Assembly (NCBI GenBank): GCA_032718475.1
Contig: JAUCBJ010003455.1
Span: forward strand, 1-29,551
Origin: Nemertoderma westbladi
Taxonomy: Eukaryota; Xenacoelomorpha; Nemertodermatida; Nemertodermatidae
DNA: 29,551 bases
Reading direction: 5' to 3'
Below, one piece after another: positions 20,942 to 29,264 of this stretch. A program made the translations under genes and the position numbers. Numbering within the stretch: position 1 is the stretch's first letter; the number at the start of each line of letters is the position of its first letter. A model generated the notes under the pieces. It had not been told where the DNA came from. It made no database searches and worked only from the letters and a program-made list of their open reading frames with translations.

Positions 20942-20947
20942 TTTAAT
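20942..20947 (-). terminator. Candidate ATTAAA polyadenylation signal for gamma-SNAP
   Basis: Reads ATTAAA on the minus strand, about 60 bases past the stop codon of the gamma-SNAP exon. It is the second most common animal signal; no other canonical signal is closer. Weak evidence in AT-rich DNA. Confidence 0.35.
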
Positions 20948-21006
20948 CTAGAAATCCAAAACACATTCCATTGGAATTGGATAGCACCATAGCAACTACA
21001 ACAATA

Positions 21007-21274
21007 TCATAACAAACTTCCATCGAATCCCTCATCATCATCATCATCATCCATCTGTTCTACATTTACACCGGTGGATGGCGCTACTCTATGTATACCG
21101 GCAGCTATCTCTGGGGCCCGCAATGATCGGGCCAGTTTAACATAGTCGTTGTCTAAGTAAGTAAACAGTTGGGCTTTGGAGACGGAATCTAAGGTGTCCT
21201 GGTCCCCACTCTCCCAGGCGTCCAGCAGTTGACCCAAGGCCTGACCCTCCAACGACAAGGCCCATTCCGACAAC
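21007..21274 (-). CDS. NAPG: Gamma-soluble NSF attachment protein, last exon (partial gene)
   Basis: On the minus strand a 3' splice site (ttatttttgtttgcag) precedes base 21274. One base completes a split codon, then 88 codons run to TGA at 21007-21009. The translation LSEWALSLEGQALGQLLDAW, ESGDQDTLDSVSKAQLFTYL and DNDYVKLARSL follows gamma-SNAP ('..LEQLLEGYDQQDQD..SPLFKYMDNDYAKLGLSL'). It ends in an acidic tail with six Asp and the terminus GSLL. SNAP proteins bring the NSF ATPase to SNARE complexes for disassembly; the C-terminal leucine region of alpha-SNAP stimulates NSF. The (CAT)n stretch at 21030-21051 is this Asp run read on the plus strand. I found no upstream exon within the window, so the preceding intron would extend across the cullin gene, or the gene is truncated. 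The exon itself is intact. Confidence 0.85.
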
Positions 21275-21824
21275 CTGCAAACAAAAATAATTTGACGATA
21301 TTATAATATTATACAAATACACCTGCCCCTGAACTGAAGATTTTCAATGAAATTGTTTTCAACAAAATATCCTACGTAAACTACTCTCAGAATCTCCCAG
21401 AATAAAATAATATCTTAACTCAGGTTCCTGATCAGCCCGACCTGACCTGACCATCACCTAATTATGTAATTTACTCATTCATTTATCAATTTCAACCAAA
21501 ATAATAGGCAGTTCAACAGAACCACTATTTCGCCGCCCATTGGATAAACTAAGGACTTCTAGAAAATACCGGTAATGATTATTCTTATAAAAATTATGTC
21601 CTAGATGTCCTTTGTTAAAACTATGTACACATAGTGTTAAATTATCCACAGGCCATCATTTAATATAACCAAGGTACCGCACCGGTAACGTAATTACAAA
21701 CATTTCTGGAACAATGACTATAAGTTTAGAAAATAACTTTAGAAAATTTAGTAACAATTACAATCATTAATAATTTACTTACTAAGAGTATTTTAAAGAG
21801 CTAACGATTCACAGAAAATCAAAA

Positions 21825-22592
21825 ATGGCGAGAGGTTCTAAACGTAGGTACAATCCCCAACCGCTAGATAAAATACAAAATAAAAATAATGAAAATAAAA
21901 ACGTTCTGGAACAATTGTGGCACGAATTACAGTCTGGCGTTGACGTAATCTACACCGCAGCTAACATAACCCGCACTTTCTACTTCAAGTTATATCACAC
22001 CGTTTACGGACTGCTGAATACGGAGTTACCCGAGAGGGAGTTGGTTAAACGTAGGAGGGGGTCTACCAAATGGGAGCAGTTGAAGGTGGGGACGCAAAGG
22101 GCGGAGATTATCAAAAAGAGAGTCATCGAATGCATCACAAAGTTCGTTAAAATCACTTTCAACAGTCTTGAGAAGTCTGGAAACCGGGCGAACACATATG
22201 TGTTAAAGTGGGAAAGTTACCGTCTATCCTCTAAGGTATTCAATGGAGTTTTGGAGTATCTAAATAGATACCATTGGCACGGTAGTTTCTACGCGAGCGC
22301 AATGTCTGTTTGGAAGAAGGAATGTGTCTCCAAGCTGAGCGACAAGTTGACGGACTTTATGGTCGCCGAAGTTAATAGAGAACGTAACGGTGAGTCTATT
22401 CGATGTGACGTCATTGAGAAGACGCTAGCTTCGTATTCCGAGTTGGATTCACTGACCGGAAGTGAAGGGCAATCCTTTACTGCGAGATTCTGTGATTCAT
22501 TGATGAGGGAGACAGAAACATTTTACGCTGTTGACGTTGAGCGCGCGTTAAAATATTTAACGTCCAGCGATATTTCTGAATATCTCAAACAT
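21825..22592 (+). CDS. CUL1-like cullin, exon 1 (N-terminal adaptor-binding half)
   Basis: Codes 256 residues, starting at an ATG in strong context (aaaATGG). A basic opening is followed by LEQLWHELQSGVDVIYTAAN (~28-47), the first helix of cullin repeat 1. Then come YFKLYHTVYGLLN, YVLKWESYRLSSKVFNGVLE (~125-144, vertebrate 'YTQQWEDYRFSSKVLNGI'), YLNRYHW, ERNGESIRCDVIEKTLASY and FCDSLMRETETFYAVD (~225-240). The exon ends SDISEYLKH just before gtgagt, in phase 0. In CUL1 this part binds SKP1/F-box adaptors; cullins scaffold RING ubiquitin ligases (established). The spacing and motifs fit CUL1 best, but it is clearly divergent, so I give no symbol. Vertebrate CUL1 has many introns; here the N-terminal third is one exon. 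The frame stays open past the splice site to 22886 (see findings). Confidence 0.88.
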
Positions 22593-22746
22593 GTGAGTCG
22601 CAAGCATTACAAAGTATTACATGTGTGTCGTACCCATTACATAGTATTACATGTGAGTCGCACCCATTACATAGTATTAATGGGAGTCGAGCGCATTACA
22701 GAGTATTACATGAGTCGTACACATTACATAGTATTACATGAGTCGG
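22589..22746. repeat. Splice-junction minisatellite, proximal block (~5 units)
   Basis: Units run acatgtgagtcgcaagcatt|acaaagtatt (first), then acatgtgtgtcgtacccatt, acatgtgagtcgcacccatt, a 29-bp variant and a 28-bp variant. The first acat is the last four bases of cullin exon 1 and the following gtgagt is its 5' splice site. The array therefore starts exactly at, and includes, the exon/intron boundary. It is cut at 22746 by the retrocopy and resumes at 23072. Confidence 0.95.
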
Positions 22747-23071
22747 GGACCCTAATGTGTCCCCTAATGTGTCTGCGGGGGTTCCGGTCTGCCGCCAAGA
22801 GATCGGTACGGGCAGCAGATGTCGCTGACACCTCCATCGTGTTAGCGAACGCCGACACAGAGCCAGGCGCAGGCATGTTTATATAGATTACAGGCTGTTT
22901 GGTGGTGGTGCAGTTTACCTGTTTGTTGTTGTTTAAGTTTTTAAATTTCCCGCGTTTCTGTAATTACTGTTTTTAATTGTTTGTTATAGTGCCTATAATT
23001 GTGTTTGTATTTCTGAAGGTTTTTATTACTTTGTGAATAAATGAGGCTTGTAAAGTAAAAAAAAAAAAAAA
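22747..23071 (+). pseudogene. 5'-truncated processed retrocopy of an unidentified gene
   Basis: Three marks of retroposition are visible. First, a coding-like, GC-richer piece ends in TAG at 22884-22886 (…RAADVADTSIVLANADTEPG, then AGMFI and stop). Second, a ~150-base AT-rich 3' untranslated part ends with AATAAA at 23036-23041. Third, a 16-base A run starts 15 bases later, at 23057. The insert is bordered by acatgagtcgg on both sides (22736-22746 and 23072-23082), an 11-bp target duplication, although the repeat itself contains that phrase. I do not recognise the parent protein. A LINE 3' end is an alternative, but a host mRNA tail is likelier given the codon-like composition. Confidence 0.75.
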
Positions 23072-23792
23072 ACATGAGTCGGACGCATTACATAGTATTA
23101 CATGTGAGTCGTTCGCATTACATAGTATTACATTTGAGTCGTACACATTACATAGTAATACATGAGAGTCGTATACATTACATAGTATTACATGTGAGTC
23201 GTACGCATTACATAGTATTACATGAGTCGGACGCATTACATAGTATTACATGTGAGTACACATTACATAGTATTACATGAGTCGGACGCATTACATAGTA
23301 TTACATGTGAGTCGTACACATTACATAGTATTACATGAGTCGGACGCATTGCATAGTATTACATGTGAGTCGTACACATTACATAGTATTACATGAGTCG
23401 GACGCATTACATAGTATTACATGTGAGTCGTACACATTACATAGTATTACATTTGAGTCGTACACATTACATAGTAATACTTGAGAGTCGTATACATTAC
23501 ATAGTATTACATGTGAGTCGTACACATTAAGTATTACATGTGAGTCGTACACATTACATAGTATTACATGTGAGTCGTACGCATTACATAGTATTACATG
23601 AGTCGGACGCATTACATAGTATTACATGTGAGTCGGACGCATTACATAGTATTACATGTGAGTCGTACACATTACATAGTATTACATGTGAGTCGTACGC
23701 ATTACATAGTATTACATGTGAGTCGTACGCATTACATAGTATTACATGTGAGTCGTACGCATTACATAGTATTACATGTGAGTCGTATTTTA
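23072..23792. repeat. Splice-junction minisatellite, distal block (~24 units)
   Basis: About 24 full units of 27-30 bp and one partial. The main forms are acatgtgagtcgtacgcatt or acatgtgagtcgtacacatt followed by acatagtatt. A 28-bp form has acatgagtcggacgcatt. Higher-order order is visible: the 30-bp and 28-bp forms alternate between about 23190 and 23430. A four-unit string (gtgagt, ttgagt, gagagt, gtgagt types) occurs twice, at about 23100 and 23420. At least 15 units contain exact catgtgagt, the sequence of the real 5' splice site. Open frames through the array on both strands are repeat by-products. Confidence 0.97.
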
Positions 23793-23902
23793 ATTTGCAA
23801 CTTTTAATTGGATTTATAACTATTAATTACAACAAATTATCTTGGTAGCTAATGATTTTTATAGGGTAGGCGTAGGTGCATGGCCTACTTTATTTATGCG
23901 GC

Positions 23903-24251
23903 CTAACAGGTCACTTACAAGTGGCCTTTTAAAATGAGGCCAGTATTTTTATAAATAAATTAATACTATGATCCGGAACATTTTCTATACAAATAGTAAA
24001 TAAGAACTAGCTACTACAAAATATTTATAGAAGGAAGTAGGATGTCGGAACCGGTGTTGAAATTACTAGCTAAACCTACCTAAAACACTAGCTACCGTAA
24101 AATTTTGTTACTTGGTTAACGAGGAGATTTCGATTACGATTGACAAAATTGAAGTAAATTAAAATTTATAGAACTCTCCCCACATCAAAATATCTAAATA
24201 TTGTAAAAAAACAGGCCTCTTTTTAAGAGGCCACTTCAAGTGACCTGTTAG
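23903..24251. mobile_element. ~350-bp MITE-like element in the cullin intron
   Basis: The left arm ctaacaggtcacttacaagt, then ggccttttaaaatgaggcc, is mirrored by the right arm 24211-24251 (acaggcctctttttaagagg, ccacttcaagtgacctgtta). The match is imperfect, about 40 bp per arm. It has no coding capacity. It overlaps the left arm of the larger foldback at 23978-24108, so one is nested in the other. Confidence 0.65.
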
Positions 24252-24982
24252 TTAAATTTTGTATGGGCATACTAGAGAAAAAGTTCCAATATTTTTGAAA
24301 GTGACGGGCAAATACCTCTCGCACTTTTGACTCCAGATCAAATCGAACTTGTTTCGAACGTGCTCAAGTTCGCGTGCTGCGCCACGCCCCCCGAACGTGT
24401 ACTGTATATAGTAAGGCCATACAAGGAGTCATCTTTGTAACAGTATCAACAAATCTCTATAAGGTTGAAGAATAACTGAGGTGTAAAAGCAAAAAACTGG
24501 TCCAATATCGACAGAGACACATTTTTCAAACGCTTGTAGCTAAAGAATGAAAGCAAAAATAAAAATAAAGTTTCACATGGAGGAGGAGGGAGGTGGAATT
24601 AAAACAATCCCACATGAAAAGTCGGGAGGTATGGGGAATCAAGCCCTCAAAATGCAATCCTGCCAGAGGGCTGCAGTGGAGCGCAGCGGAGGTCCGCGAA
24701 GCGACTGTAGCGTAGCGGAACGTAAGAAAATTAAATTTTCATTAAAATAAAAGGGTTGTGTATGTTAACCAGGAACCCTCACGGCCACTATGTTTACTTA
24801 CACACTCTAATTATACTACAATTTGTTCTATTTAATAAACGCAGCTTTATTTTATGGTAGCTAGTGTTTTAGGTAGGTTTAGCTAGTAATTTCAACACTT
24901 GTTACGACATCCTACTTCCCTCTATAAATATTTTGTAATAGATAGTTCATATTACTATTTGTATAGAAAAGAAACATGTTAG
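23978..24982. repeat. Foldback with ~130-bp inverted arms
   Basis: Sequence 23978-24108 (aacattttctatacaaatag … aggaagtaggatgtcg … gttgaaattactagctaaac, ctacctaaaacactagctac) is repeated inverted at 24847-24982 with scattered differences. The ~740-base centre includes GC-rich 'gcgcagcggaggtccgcgaagcg' sequence near 24680 and a basic open frame I do not regard as a gene. The full transcript could fold into a long hairpin. Confidence 0.8.
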
Positions 24983-25121
24983 AACATGTTAGCTATTAAT
25001 TTTTAAAAAAATCGTGTTCTAGAAGAAATATTCTTTTGTGATAGAACATTTTTAAGAAAAATTATGGAATATATTTAAAAAAGCATCGGATCGTTCTAAA
25101 ACGTGAAAAAATTTAGAAAAA

Positions 25122-25449
25122 GTGTGGTGGCAAAAAGTAACATTTTTTGAAAAAAGCCCAGTAATAGTTATTCTTATAATCACAAATAAAACTGTAACCT
25201 GTTCTATTGAATTTCGTTCATTGTTTTGGTTTGAATAACGTGCCACTGTAACCTGCTCCTTTCCCTTATTTTGTGATAATTAATAAATCCTAACTGAATA
25301 TTTTAGTGATTTTTCTCTTACAATTTATTAAAATAACTATTTAAGAGGTGGCAAAAAAAGTAGGCTTTTTTTGTCGAGCTTTAGTATTTTGCGATCGTAG
25401 CGAGACAAATAAGAAAACAAGACAAAAAATGTTACTTTTTGCCACCACT
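25122..25449. repeat. 25-bp exact inverted repeat pair
   Basis: gtggtggcaaaaagtaacat followed by tttttt at 25122-25147 is matched by its inverse aaaaaatgttactttttgcc|accac at 25425-25449, about 280 bases apart. The spacer holds a copy of the dispersed repeat also seen at 17351-17457. This fits the termini of a short non-autonomous element. Confidence 0.7.
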
Positions 25450-25529
25450 TACGTTGTTTTGTTTGTTGTAAGTCTTCTCACTATTATCTGGGCCTATTTC
25501 AGCATAAATGTCGTCCATACTGAAGCTTC

Positions 25530-26650
25530 TTCGGTACTACTATGTTATGGGTACCCCCTTTTAAACAAATTGTTTCATATGAAAATGGCTTTTATCATGA
25601 GGTTTTTTGTTCTAGAACAAATATTTAACTTTCTGCCAGTACGATGGTAGCTAGTAATTTTGATTTTGTATTAGCTAGTACTATTTATTAGCTAGTGAAA
25701 AAAATTATAATTGAAAAATTGAAAAAAAATTGACCAACTTTTTTCTTGTAAAAATATATTTTATTATGAGGTTTTTTTATCTAGAACAAATATTTGACCT
25801 TCTGACAGTAAGATGTTAGCTAGTACTTTTAATTTTGTGTTAGCTAGTACTATTTATTTGCTAGTAAATGTAAGATATACCGGTAATTTAATTCTCATCA
25901 TGTGATGTCATGGTGTAGCTAGTAATTTTTATTTGATAGTCACAGTAGCTAGTAATTTTTATTTGATAGTCAAAGTAGCTAGTAATTTTTATTTGATAGT
26001 CAAAGTAGCTAGTAATTTTTATTTGATAGTCAAAGTAGCTAGTAATTTTTATTTGATAGTCAAAGTAGCTAGTAATTTTTATTTGATAGTCAAAGTAGCT
26101 AGTAATTATTCACTAGCTAGTTTTTTATATGTTATACAAAATATAGGCAGATGTCAAAATAGAGTTTTTAGTTATTTTACTTATTTAGGCCTATTTTACT
26201 TATTACTAGATTTATTTATCTTTTTATTAATTGCGAGAATATATTGATGATATGGAAATTGTCTAAATAAAAGGGGCACTACAAAATTTCTTTTGTAATT
26301 TTAAGATCACTAGCTACCTTTAAAAACACTACCGGTAGCTACCATAATAAAAAATAATAGGTAACCTCTCTCAGAAGGTGAAATTTATGTTCTAGAACGA
26401 AAAACATAATGATAATATCCAATAACATGGTGAAAAAATTGATCAAAAATTAGGTACCAAAAATTTGGTTTTGTAATTTTAAAAACAGTAGCTACCTAAA
26501 AGAAATCACTAGCTACCATAAAAAAAACAATAGCTAACGTCTAACAGAAGATGACATCAATGTTCTAAAACAAAAAACCTCAAGATAATAGCCATTCATG
26601 GTCCAATAAACGGTCAAAAAGTGGGTACCCATAACATAGTAGTACCTACG
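25530..26650. repeat. ~1.1-kb foldback with ~110-bp inverted arms
   Basis: The arm 25530-25640 (ggtactactatgttatgggt, acccccttt … atggcttttatcatgaggtt, ttttgttctagaac) recurs inverted at about 26556-26645 (gttctaaaacaaaaaacctc … gggtacccataacatagtag, tacc). Additional partial copies of the 'gttctagaac…tgaggttttttg' segment lie at about 25765-25790 and 26390-26420. The TAGCTAGTA motif recurs throughout, so this whole stretch belongs to one repeat family. Confidence 0.75.
25915..26110. repeat. 30-bp tandem array, six to seven copies
   Basis: Units begin gtagctagtaatttttattt and end gatagtca(a/c)a. They start at 25915, 25945, 25975, 26005, 26035, 26065 and (partial) 26095. Copies are nearly identical, implying recent expansion. 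The period equals that of the splice-junction array in the same intron, but the sequences are unrelated. Confidence 0.95.
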
Positions 26651-26762
26651 CCGGTACGCATTGTCTGTATACCCTACTACTTTACTGTGAAATATAAAAC
26701 TTTAAACTCACTTTAACACGAAACGCTTCTAATAATTATGAACTGTGTTTATTTATTTTCAG

Positions 26763-28299
26763 GCGGAAAGACGTCTGAGTGAAGAAGAGAGTAGAAGAAC
26801 ACGATATTTGAACATAATTCCCTTAAACCAACTCACCGATTACTGTCTTGACAAGTTCATAACATCGCAAAATATACAACTAGTAAAACAATTTAAAGTA
26901 TTGCTTGACGAAGATATCGTACCGGTTAACAAACTAGCGCTAATGTACAAGTTGATAGTTAAAGTTGACAATCAGTTCGTTGGATTTAGAGATACACTAG
27001 GGAACTATGTGGAGAATAAAGGCAAAGTATTAATAGAAACGCTATCCACAGAAGAAACGTCTCAGGCAATTAGAACCTATGTCACTCAAATCATATCTAC
27101 GTACAAGGATATCAACTATTTGATCAGGCAAACGTTTCAGGATAATCTTTCGTTGAGAAAGGCTTTTAATAAAGCGTGGCAGAAGGTGATCAACTGGGAG
27201 GTACCCGGAAAAGGGCCAAACAGAACCGCGGAACAGCTGGCTATGTATTGCCATTTGTTATTAAAAGGGCCGAAAGGAAGGATACACAACGACTCTGAAA
27301 ATGTTCAGCTGGAAGACACTTTGTGTGATGTAGTGAAGATTCTCGAATACGTTGACAGTAAAGATATATTCGTGAATAATTATTGTAGATGGTATTGCAG
27401 AAGGTTGTGTGAAGATTCAACAGTCGGGCAAGAGGGTGAGCATTACGCAATATCAAGATTCAGGATTCTTTGTGGCTCCCAGTATGTAAATCGTTTAGAA
27501 AATATTTACAGAGACAACCAAGCCAATCAACTAATTAATCAAAATTTCAACATGCAGTCAAAATTCACATTTTCAGCCTTGGTTATTGCAAATAATGTAT
27601 GGTCTTTGGATAAACAAGTTATTAATGTCGATCTTCCTGAAGATCTGGCGGAGTGTCTCGCAGATTTCGAGCTATTCTATTCAACTCAGAAGAAGGGTAG
27701 AAAGCTACAATGGCTACATAAGTATTGCAGAATAGAGATCGAAGCAACTTGCTTCAAGAGTAAATACATATTCCAGGTCAACATATACCAAATGATTATA
27801 ATTCTCATGTTCAACAGAGGTATATCTTTCACAATTGGAGAAATAATGAAATCATGTGGTCTAAGCTTAGAACGTGTAGATAATGTGATCAGAAGTCTGA
27901 TTGAGTGTCATTTACTAATTATTGAGGACAAGGAACAGATAAATGATCCGTTAATAAATGAGAACACCCTAGTTAGTCTGTGTTTGGGATACAATAACAA
28001 GAAACAACGAGTTAAGATCAACATTCCAGTAACCAATGATCACAAGAAGCAGGAGGAGGGCGCGATAAAGAATTCGTTCGCTGATCGGAAACACGCGATC
28101 GAAGCGAGTATAGTTCGGATAATGAAGTCGAGAAACACGCTGAAATTCCCAGAGTTACTCACCGAGGTGTCGGAACAAATGACTCCGATATTTAAACCGA
28201 GTGTTGGAAAATGTTAAAATATGCCTTGAAGCACTGATCGAAAGGGAGTACCTGATGCGATCGCCTACTGATATTGGCAGATATATTTACATGCGGTAA
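26763..28299 (+). CDS. CUL1-like cullin, exon 2, frameshifted near its end
   Basis: Follows the acceptor at 26762 in phase 0. Cullin landmarks in order (protein numbering continues from exon 1) are AERRLSEEE, LEDTLCDVVKILEYVDSKDI (~454-473), RFRILCGSQYVNRLENIYRD (vertebrate 'CGFEYTSKLQRMFQD'), KKGRKLQWLHKY, VNIYQMIIILMFN, LGYNNKKQRVKINIPV and the neddylation segment IEASIVRIMKSRNTLK (K at residue 711). The 'YxKMLAKRLL' hallmark is degraded to YCRWYCRRLC. In the reading frame the protein stops at TAA 28215-28217, after FKPSVGKC. One base fewer around 28200 would continue in the next frame through KICLEALIEREYLMRSPTDI to a stop at 28297-28299, which fits the winged-helix C-terminus and gives about 767 residues, close to CUL1 (776). 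So there is a +1 indel in the genome or the assembly. Function, if expressed: ubiquitin-ligase scaffold binding a RING protein. Confidence 0.85.
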
Positions 28300-28436
28300 A
28301 AGCCAAGCAGCTACCAAAAAATTATTTATTATAATTATTTTATTTTCAAGTTCGCGTGAAATAGAGCAGCCAGTATATAGAGCAGCTAGTATATAGAGCA
28401 GCCAGTATTATTTAATTAGCCATTGCGCATGACCTT
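28300..28436. other. 3' flank of the cullin with an 18-bp triplet repeat
   Basis: The phrase 'atagagcagc(c/t)agtat' occurs three times between 28360 and 28410. I see no canonical polyadenylation signal close to the cullin stop. Confidence 0.5.
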
Positions 28437-28810
28437 GGGGCCGTCCAAGTATGACGTCAGCACTTTAGGGGGGGGAGGGGGGTTGGGAAAATCTGATGAC
28501 GTGCTGATGAGGGGAGGGGAGGGGGTCAGCCAAAATCTGACGTCAGCATGTTCATTTATAGGTGCTAGAAGAGATATAGCAGAAGAGTAAATAGCTTGCC
28601 TATTTTAATTGTTTCGAAGCCCCCGAAGCCCGTAGCACGACCTTCTGTTTCAGTTATCAGTCACCATGTTTAAGTGATTAGGACGCGAAAATTTTTTTTA
28701 ATCTGATTTAGGGGAGGGGGGGTCAACGCCTATCTGATGACATCTGATTTAGGGGAGGGAGGGGGTCATCATTTTGGGGAAAAGTGCAGACGTCATACTT
28801 GGACGGCCCC
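28437..28810. mobile_element. ~375-bp MITE with 22-bp perfect TIRs
   Basis: GGGGCCGTCCAAGTATGACG followed by TC (28437-28458) is exactly inverted at 28789-28810. Inside, 'atctgatttaggggaggg' and 'atctgatgacg' segments recur with G-rich tracts on one strand. 'ggggccgtcca..tacgtca' ends are common in invertebrate non-autonomous DNA transposons. I find no unambiguous target duplication and no coding capacity. Confidence 0.85.
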
Positions 28811-29194
28811 CTACTGCTGTAAAGGTCCTAAATTTAGTGGGCCAGTGTTTCTCTTAGTTGGAATCCCTGAAACAATATGCCAATCGCACCCTAACTAAAA
28901 TTCAGTCTTCTTTCAGAAGAGACAAATTAAAATTTAATATCTCCAGTAGTTTTCGAGATATGGGGATTTCCAGGCACCAATTTAGCCAGCACCTTTATTG
29001 AATTGAAAAATATGACTCAAAATACAGTCTAGGGATGCCACAGAGCTAAAATTTCATCCGGAGCCGGAGCCCGGAGCTTCCTCCGGGTTACAATATGTGC
29101 TCCGGCCGGAGACGGAGCCGGAGGTTTGGTGATTGATAATTCCAGTGTATTATTATAGTAGCCATGGACTTGGACAGATGTGTGTTCATGAGAC
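28811..29194. repeat. Decayed repeat with GGAGCCGGAGC tract
   Basis: No exon seen. A CCGGAGC/GGAGCCGG-rich patch at 29057-29125 is repetitive and partly self-complementary (gctccggccggag is a palindrome at about 29100). The surrounding 'ttttcgagatatggggattt' phrase has a dispersed-repeat look, but no second copy lies in this window. Confidence 0.5.
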
Positions 29195-29223
29195 GGGGGG
29201 GGGGGGGGGGGGGGGGGGGGGGG
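29195..29223. repeat. 29-base G homopolymer
   Basis: Uninterrupted G run, followed by gagg. It is the longest of six G or C runs in the window and adjoins a copy of the dispersed repeat at 29265-29445. Confidence 0.95.
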
Positions 29224-29264
29224 AGGTTGATGCTAATTTTTCGGCGAATCGCGGCGAATTAATA

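Larger units (their letters stand above)
22593..26762 (+). other. Cullin intron (4.2 kb, phase 0)
   Basis: It starts gtgagt and ends tttatttattttcag, a textbook GT-AG pair. Joining gives EYLKH|AERRLSEEESRR, which matches the cullin 'EYMKKAEARLLEEQ' stretch with no gap. The intron consists of the splice-site-derived array, a retrocopy, at least three long inverted-repeat structures and a 30-bp tandem array. Confidence 0.88.

Noticed and set aside
22600-23792. CRISPR-like array of ~30-bp repeats
   Set aside because: Units are contiguous with no unique spacers and the context is a eukaryotic intron.
22973-23848. Several open frames on both strands with MSRTHYIVLH or CNVYDSHVIL peptide repeats
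   Set aside because: They are translations of the 30-bp splice-junction array and lie in the cullin intron.
24547-24750. 67-codon basic frame
   Set aside because: Lies in the centre of a foldback within the cullin intron and contains a short GC-rich repetitive stretch; no support as a gene.
25933-26247. 104-codon frame with VASNFYLIVK repeats
   Set aside because: Direct translation of the 30-bp TAGCTAGTA array.
26745-26762. ATG at 26745 as the start of the second cullin segment
   Set aside because: The six codons before 26763 are the polypyrimidine tract and AG of the splice acceptor; joining exon 1 to 26763 restores the conserved cullin sequence.
28200-28231. A short intron explaining the cullin frame change
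   Set aside because: No donor/acceptor pair of reasonable length fits; a single extra base explains the family alignment exactly.
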